A stretch of 7,695 bases of DNA from an uncultured Oscillospiraceae bacterium (GTDB lineage: Bacteria; Bacillota; Clostridia; Oscillospirales; Ruminococcaceae), in assembly GCA_958403605.1 (NCBI GenBank), contig CATXYA010000064.1, positions 1 through 7,695 on the forward strand, written 5' to 3'. A program made the position numbers and the translations under genes. The notes beneath the pieces are model-generated. The model was not told the DNA's origin. It saw nothing but the letters and a program-made list of their open reading frames with translations, and searched no databases. Positions 5,785 through 7,695 of this stretch are shown one piece after another; position 1 is the first letter of the stretch; each line of letters begins with the position of its first letter.

Positions 5785-6999
5785 TTACCACTTGATCTCT
5801 TCCAGGCCATGGATCATTTTGGGAGCAGGGAAGCTGCGCTTGGTGAACTTGAAGCCGTGGCCCGTGGCCAGGCAGACGACACTGGACTGCGGCGGGATCA
5901 CCTGGGCGCGCACCAGTTTTTTGACAGCCCCCACGCTCACGGCGCCGGTGGGCTCACTGTACAGGCCCACCCACTGCTCCACCGCCCGGTTGGCCTCGGC
6001 AATCTCTTCTTCGGATAAAGAGACCATCATGCCGCCGCACCGCCGGATGATGTCCAGCGTGGTCTCGCCGTCCTGGGGATATCCCTCCAAGGGGTCGGCA
6101 ATGCCGCCGGCGATGGTGTGCATCGGCGCCCGCCAGGGGGCAACGGCGGTATGTTTGGCAAACGCCTGGACGATGGGCATACACTGCTCGGCCTGGACGC
6201 CGATCATTTTCGGGAGCTTGCTGATGAGTCCCATCGCTTGCAGCTCCTGGAACCCCTTGTAGGTGCCCGCCAGCAGCGGCCCCGTGCCGATGGGGACGGT
6301 GATGTAATCCGGTGCCCGGCCCCGCAGCTGATGGAAGATCTCATAGGCGACGGTTTTGTTGGCCTCGACGGTATAGGGATTGACATAGGTAGAGGTGCAG
6401 TTGGGCACGCCGTATGCCGCTGCGTACCGCATGGACATGGCATATGCGTCGCTGAATGTCCCTTCCACGGCGAACACCTTGGCCCCATAGGACTGCGCCT
6501 GCACGATCTTGCCGGGATCGGTGCTCTGGGGGATGAGCACGACACAGTCCATCCCGGCACGGGCGGCGTAAGAGGCGACAGCGGCGGAGGCGTTGCCGGA
6601 CGACGCTACGACGACGGCGTCGTATCCCTGTTCCTTCGCCACCGACACGGCCACGGTGGAGGGCCGGTCTTTGAAAGAGCCGCTGGGGTTCAGCATCTCC
6701 GCCTTGAGGAAAAGCTCCACCGGCAGCTCCCACTGCCGGGCAATGCGCCCCGCTTCCAGCAGCGGCGTATCGCCCTCGCCCAGGGAGACGATGTTGGCGG
6801 TATTTTGCAGGGGAAGCATGGCGTGGAACTTCCACAGCCCGGGGAAAGCCCCGTCCGGCTGCAGGATCGGCTGGGGGTCCAGCGGGCCCGCCTCGTCATA
6901 GACCACTTCCAGCAGCCCGCCGCACGCGGGGCAGGCATAGCGGATTTTGAGGCCGTACTGCGCATGGCAGGCGCGGCACTGAAGCTTGGTCGCAAACAT
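5785..6999 (-). CDS. Threonine-synthase-like PLP-dependent enzyme (fold type II)
   Basis: The 404-residue protein starts with a zinc-ribbon-like segment (C8, C11, C23, C26), seen in many archaeal-type threonine synthases and in cysteate synthase. The catalytic core follows: NPSGSFKDRP with K110 as the expected Schiff-base lysine, SSGN (133-136), the PLP-phosphate loop IGTGPLLAG (237-245), EPTGAVS (349-355) and the C-terminal TGHGFK. Threonine synthase converts O-phosphohomoserine to threonine, and that is the standard family name. The neighbours argue for caution: no homoserine kinase or dehydrogenase is visible, and the gene follows a RidA homologue and a YheO-type regulator, which suits a lyase or dehydratase that releases enamines. 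The residue after KDR is Pro, where threonine synthases usually have Gly. The ATG at 6999 has GGGAGG 7 nt upstream, and 19 bp separate it from the RidA gene, so the two are cotranscribed. Family is confident; reaction is not. Confidence 0.85.
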   Translation of the reverse strand: MFATKLQCRACHAQYGLKIRYACPACGGLLEVVYDEAGPLDPQPILQPDGAFPGLWKFHAMLPLQNTANIVSLGEGDTPLLEAGRIARQWELPVELFLKAEMLNPSGSFKDRPSTVAVSVAKEQGYDAVVVASSGNASAAVASYAARAGMDCVVLIPQSTDPGKIVQAQSYGAKVFAVEGTFSDAYAMSMRYAAAYGVPNCTSTYVNPYTVEANKTVAYEIFHQLRGRAPDYITVPIGTGPLLAGTYKGFQELQAMGLISKLPKMIGVQAEQCMPIVQAFAKHTAVAPWRAPMHTIAGGIADPLEGYPQDGETTLDIIRRCGGMMVSLSEEEIAEANRAVEQWVGLYSEPTGAVSVGAVKKLVRAQVIPPQSSVVCLATGHGFKFTKRSFPAPKMIHGLEEIKW

Positions 7000-7018
7000 A
7001 AAACTGCCTCCCGTGTTT

Positions 7019-7489
7019 TTATTCCGGTTTCAGCTCGGCAAGCCATTCGATCTCCACGGGGATGTTGCCGGGCAGGACGTTGACGCCGATGGCGGAGCGG
7101 GCGGGCAGCCCGGCCTCCGGGCCAAAAAGCTCACGCAGCAGTGCGGAGGCGCCGTCGGCAACGGCGGGCTGGTCGTAAAAATCCTCGGTGCTGCTGACGA
7201 AGACCAGGATCTTGACAAAACGCCGCACGCGGCCCAGATCGCCGACGGCTTGCTGCAGGTTGGCCAAGATGTTCAGCACCGCCTGGCGGGCGGCCGCCTG
7301 GCCCTGAGCAATATCGAATTCCCGGCCAAGCCTGCCCTCATAATGGGGCAGCAAAGCCTGGTTGGGCCCCATGCCGGAGCCGTACAGCAGTTTGTCCCCA
7401 AACGGCACCACCGGCGTATAGACGCCCTGTGCGGGGATGGGCGGAGGCAGCGTGAGCCCCAGCCGCTTCAAGTTTTCGGTGACATCCAT
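7019..7489 (-). CDS. RidA/YjgF/UK114 family protein (long, about 155-residue subgroup)
   Basis: RidA proteins hydrolyse reactive enamines and imines released by PLP-dependent dehydratases and so protect other PLP enzymes. This 156-residue member is longer than classical RidA (about 128) and resembles the subgroup with an N-terminal LxxLGLTLPPP segment. The key arginine is kept (R131, in LPARSAIGV), and E146 (PVEIEW) lies 15 residues after it, the same spacing as R105 and E120 of E. coli RidA. Deaminase activity is therefore possible, though many members of this subgroup are uncharacterised. The ATG at 7489 is chosen over the adjacent TTG at 7492 because GAGGAGGG then sits 6 nt upstream rather than 3. 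The gene begins 12 nt after the regulator's stop codon and is followed by the PLP enzyme 19 nt later, an arrangement typical of a tight operon. Confidence 0.9.
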   Translation of the reverse strand: MDVTENLKRLGLTLPPPIPAQGVYTPVVPFGDKLLYGSGMGPNQALLPHYEGRLGREFDIAQGQAAARQAVLNILANLQQAVGDLGRVRRFVKILVFVSSTEDFYDQPAVADGASALLRELFGPEAGLPARSAIGVNVLPGNIPVEIEWLAELKPE

Positions 7490-7495
7490 CAAGTT

Positions 7496-7503
7496 CCCTC
7501 CTC
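7496..7503 (-). promoter_or_regulatory. Ribosome binding site of the RidA gene, overlapping the regulator's stop codon
   Basis: Read on the minus strand, GAGGAGGG (7503-7496) shares its first two bases with the TGA stop (7504-7502) of the upstream regulator gene and ends 6 nt before the ATG at 7489. Ribosomes finishing the regulator would sit on this site, so the two genes may be translationally coupled. Confidence 0.75.
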
Positions 7504-7695
7504 AAGATCGATCGGTGTTTGATACATTGTCTGCTGCGGCGGACTCGTTGGCGTCCGCCTTGCGCAGGATATCCAGATAATTGTAAAGGGTGAATTTGGA
7601 GATGCCCAGCAACTCGGAGACCTTTTCGCCGGATTTGGTGATCGAAAACGCACCCTTTTTATCCAGCAGATGTACCACCGCCCTTTTATCCGCCC
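7502..7695 (-). CDS. YheO/DauR-type transcriptional regulator, C-terminal helix-turn-helix (partial)
   Basis: Only the last 63 residues are in the window. They contain the segments VVHLLDKKGAFSI and VSELLGISKFTLYNYLDIL, which match the C-terminal HTH_22-type domain of YheO/DauR proteins: a KG-F motif, then a helix-turn-helix ending in (I/V)S..T(V/L)Y.YL. A polar tail of about 18 residues follows. Full-length members carry an N-terminal YheO-like PAS domain that presumably senses a small ligand; it would lie beyond 7695 and is not seen. P. aeruginosa DauR controls D-arginine catabolism genes that include a RidA-type member. The gene is first in a tight operon with the RidA protein and the PLP enzyme, so it probably regulates them. 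The assignment rests on a short fragment; another HTH family is possible. Confidence 0.65.
   Translation of the reverse strand, partial: ADKRAVVHLLDKKGAFSITKSGEKVSELLGISKFTLYNYLDILRKADANESAAADNVSNTDRS

Overview
The window looks like chromosome from a GC-rich, endospore-forming member of the Bacillota, most likely class Clostridia. An Oscillospirales-type gut anaerobe is my inference. The main evidence is the adjacent pair spoIVB and spo0A, which are diagnostic of endospore formers, carried in very GC-rich coding sequence with AT-rich promoters, AGGAGG-type ribosome sites and Rho-independent terminators. I see no mobile element, CRISPR array, rRNA or tRNA.

Layout. Positions 1-664 hold the N-terminal half of a membrane-anchored family 2 glycosyltransferase on the minus strand, cut by the window edge. 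A divergent promoter region follows (665-822). On the plus strand come a complete P2A-type Ca2+-ATPase (823-3369), the sporulation signalling protease SpoIVB (3429-4667) with a strong terminator, and the sporulation master regulator Spo0A (4931-5680) with its own promoter and a consensus 0A box. A 16-bp hairpin separates this block from a convergent minus-strand operon. That operon reads from the right edge inward: the C-terminus of a YheO/DauR-type regulator (7502-7695), a RidA-family protein (7019-7489) and a threonine-synthase-like PLP enzyme (5785-6999).

How the genes may work together. Spo0A~P commits the cell to sporulation. SpoIVB is the forespore-made protease that triggers sigma-K activation in the mother cell. 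The Ca2+ pump next to them could serve Ca2+ handling during sporulation. Two promoter-like elements fit this compartment logic: a sigma-E-like site before the pump and a sigma-G-like site before spoIVB. The 59-bp gap between pump and protease also holds an inverted repeat whose 3' arm contains the spoIVB ribosome site. Readthrough mRNA from the pump gene would carry both arms and hide the site. A transcript from the sigma-G-like promoter would start inside the repeat and leave it open. This is the most interesting structure in the window, but it is a hypothesis drawn from sequence alone.

Other points of interest are a Spo0A receiver domain that has lost the usual acidic pair (E10/L11 in place of Asp-Asp) while keeping D55, T82 and K105, and the regulator-RidA-PLP enzyme cassette, whose context suggests amino acid catabolism rather than threonine synthesis.
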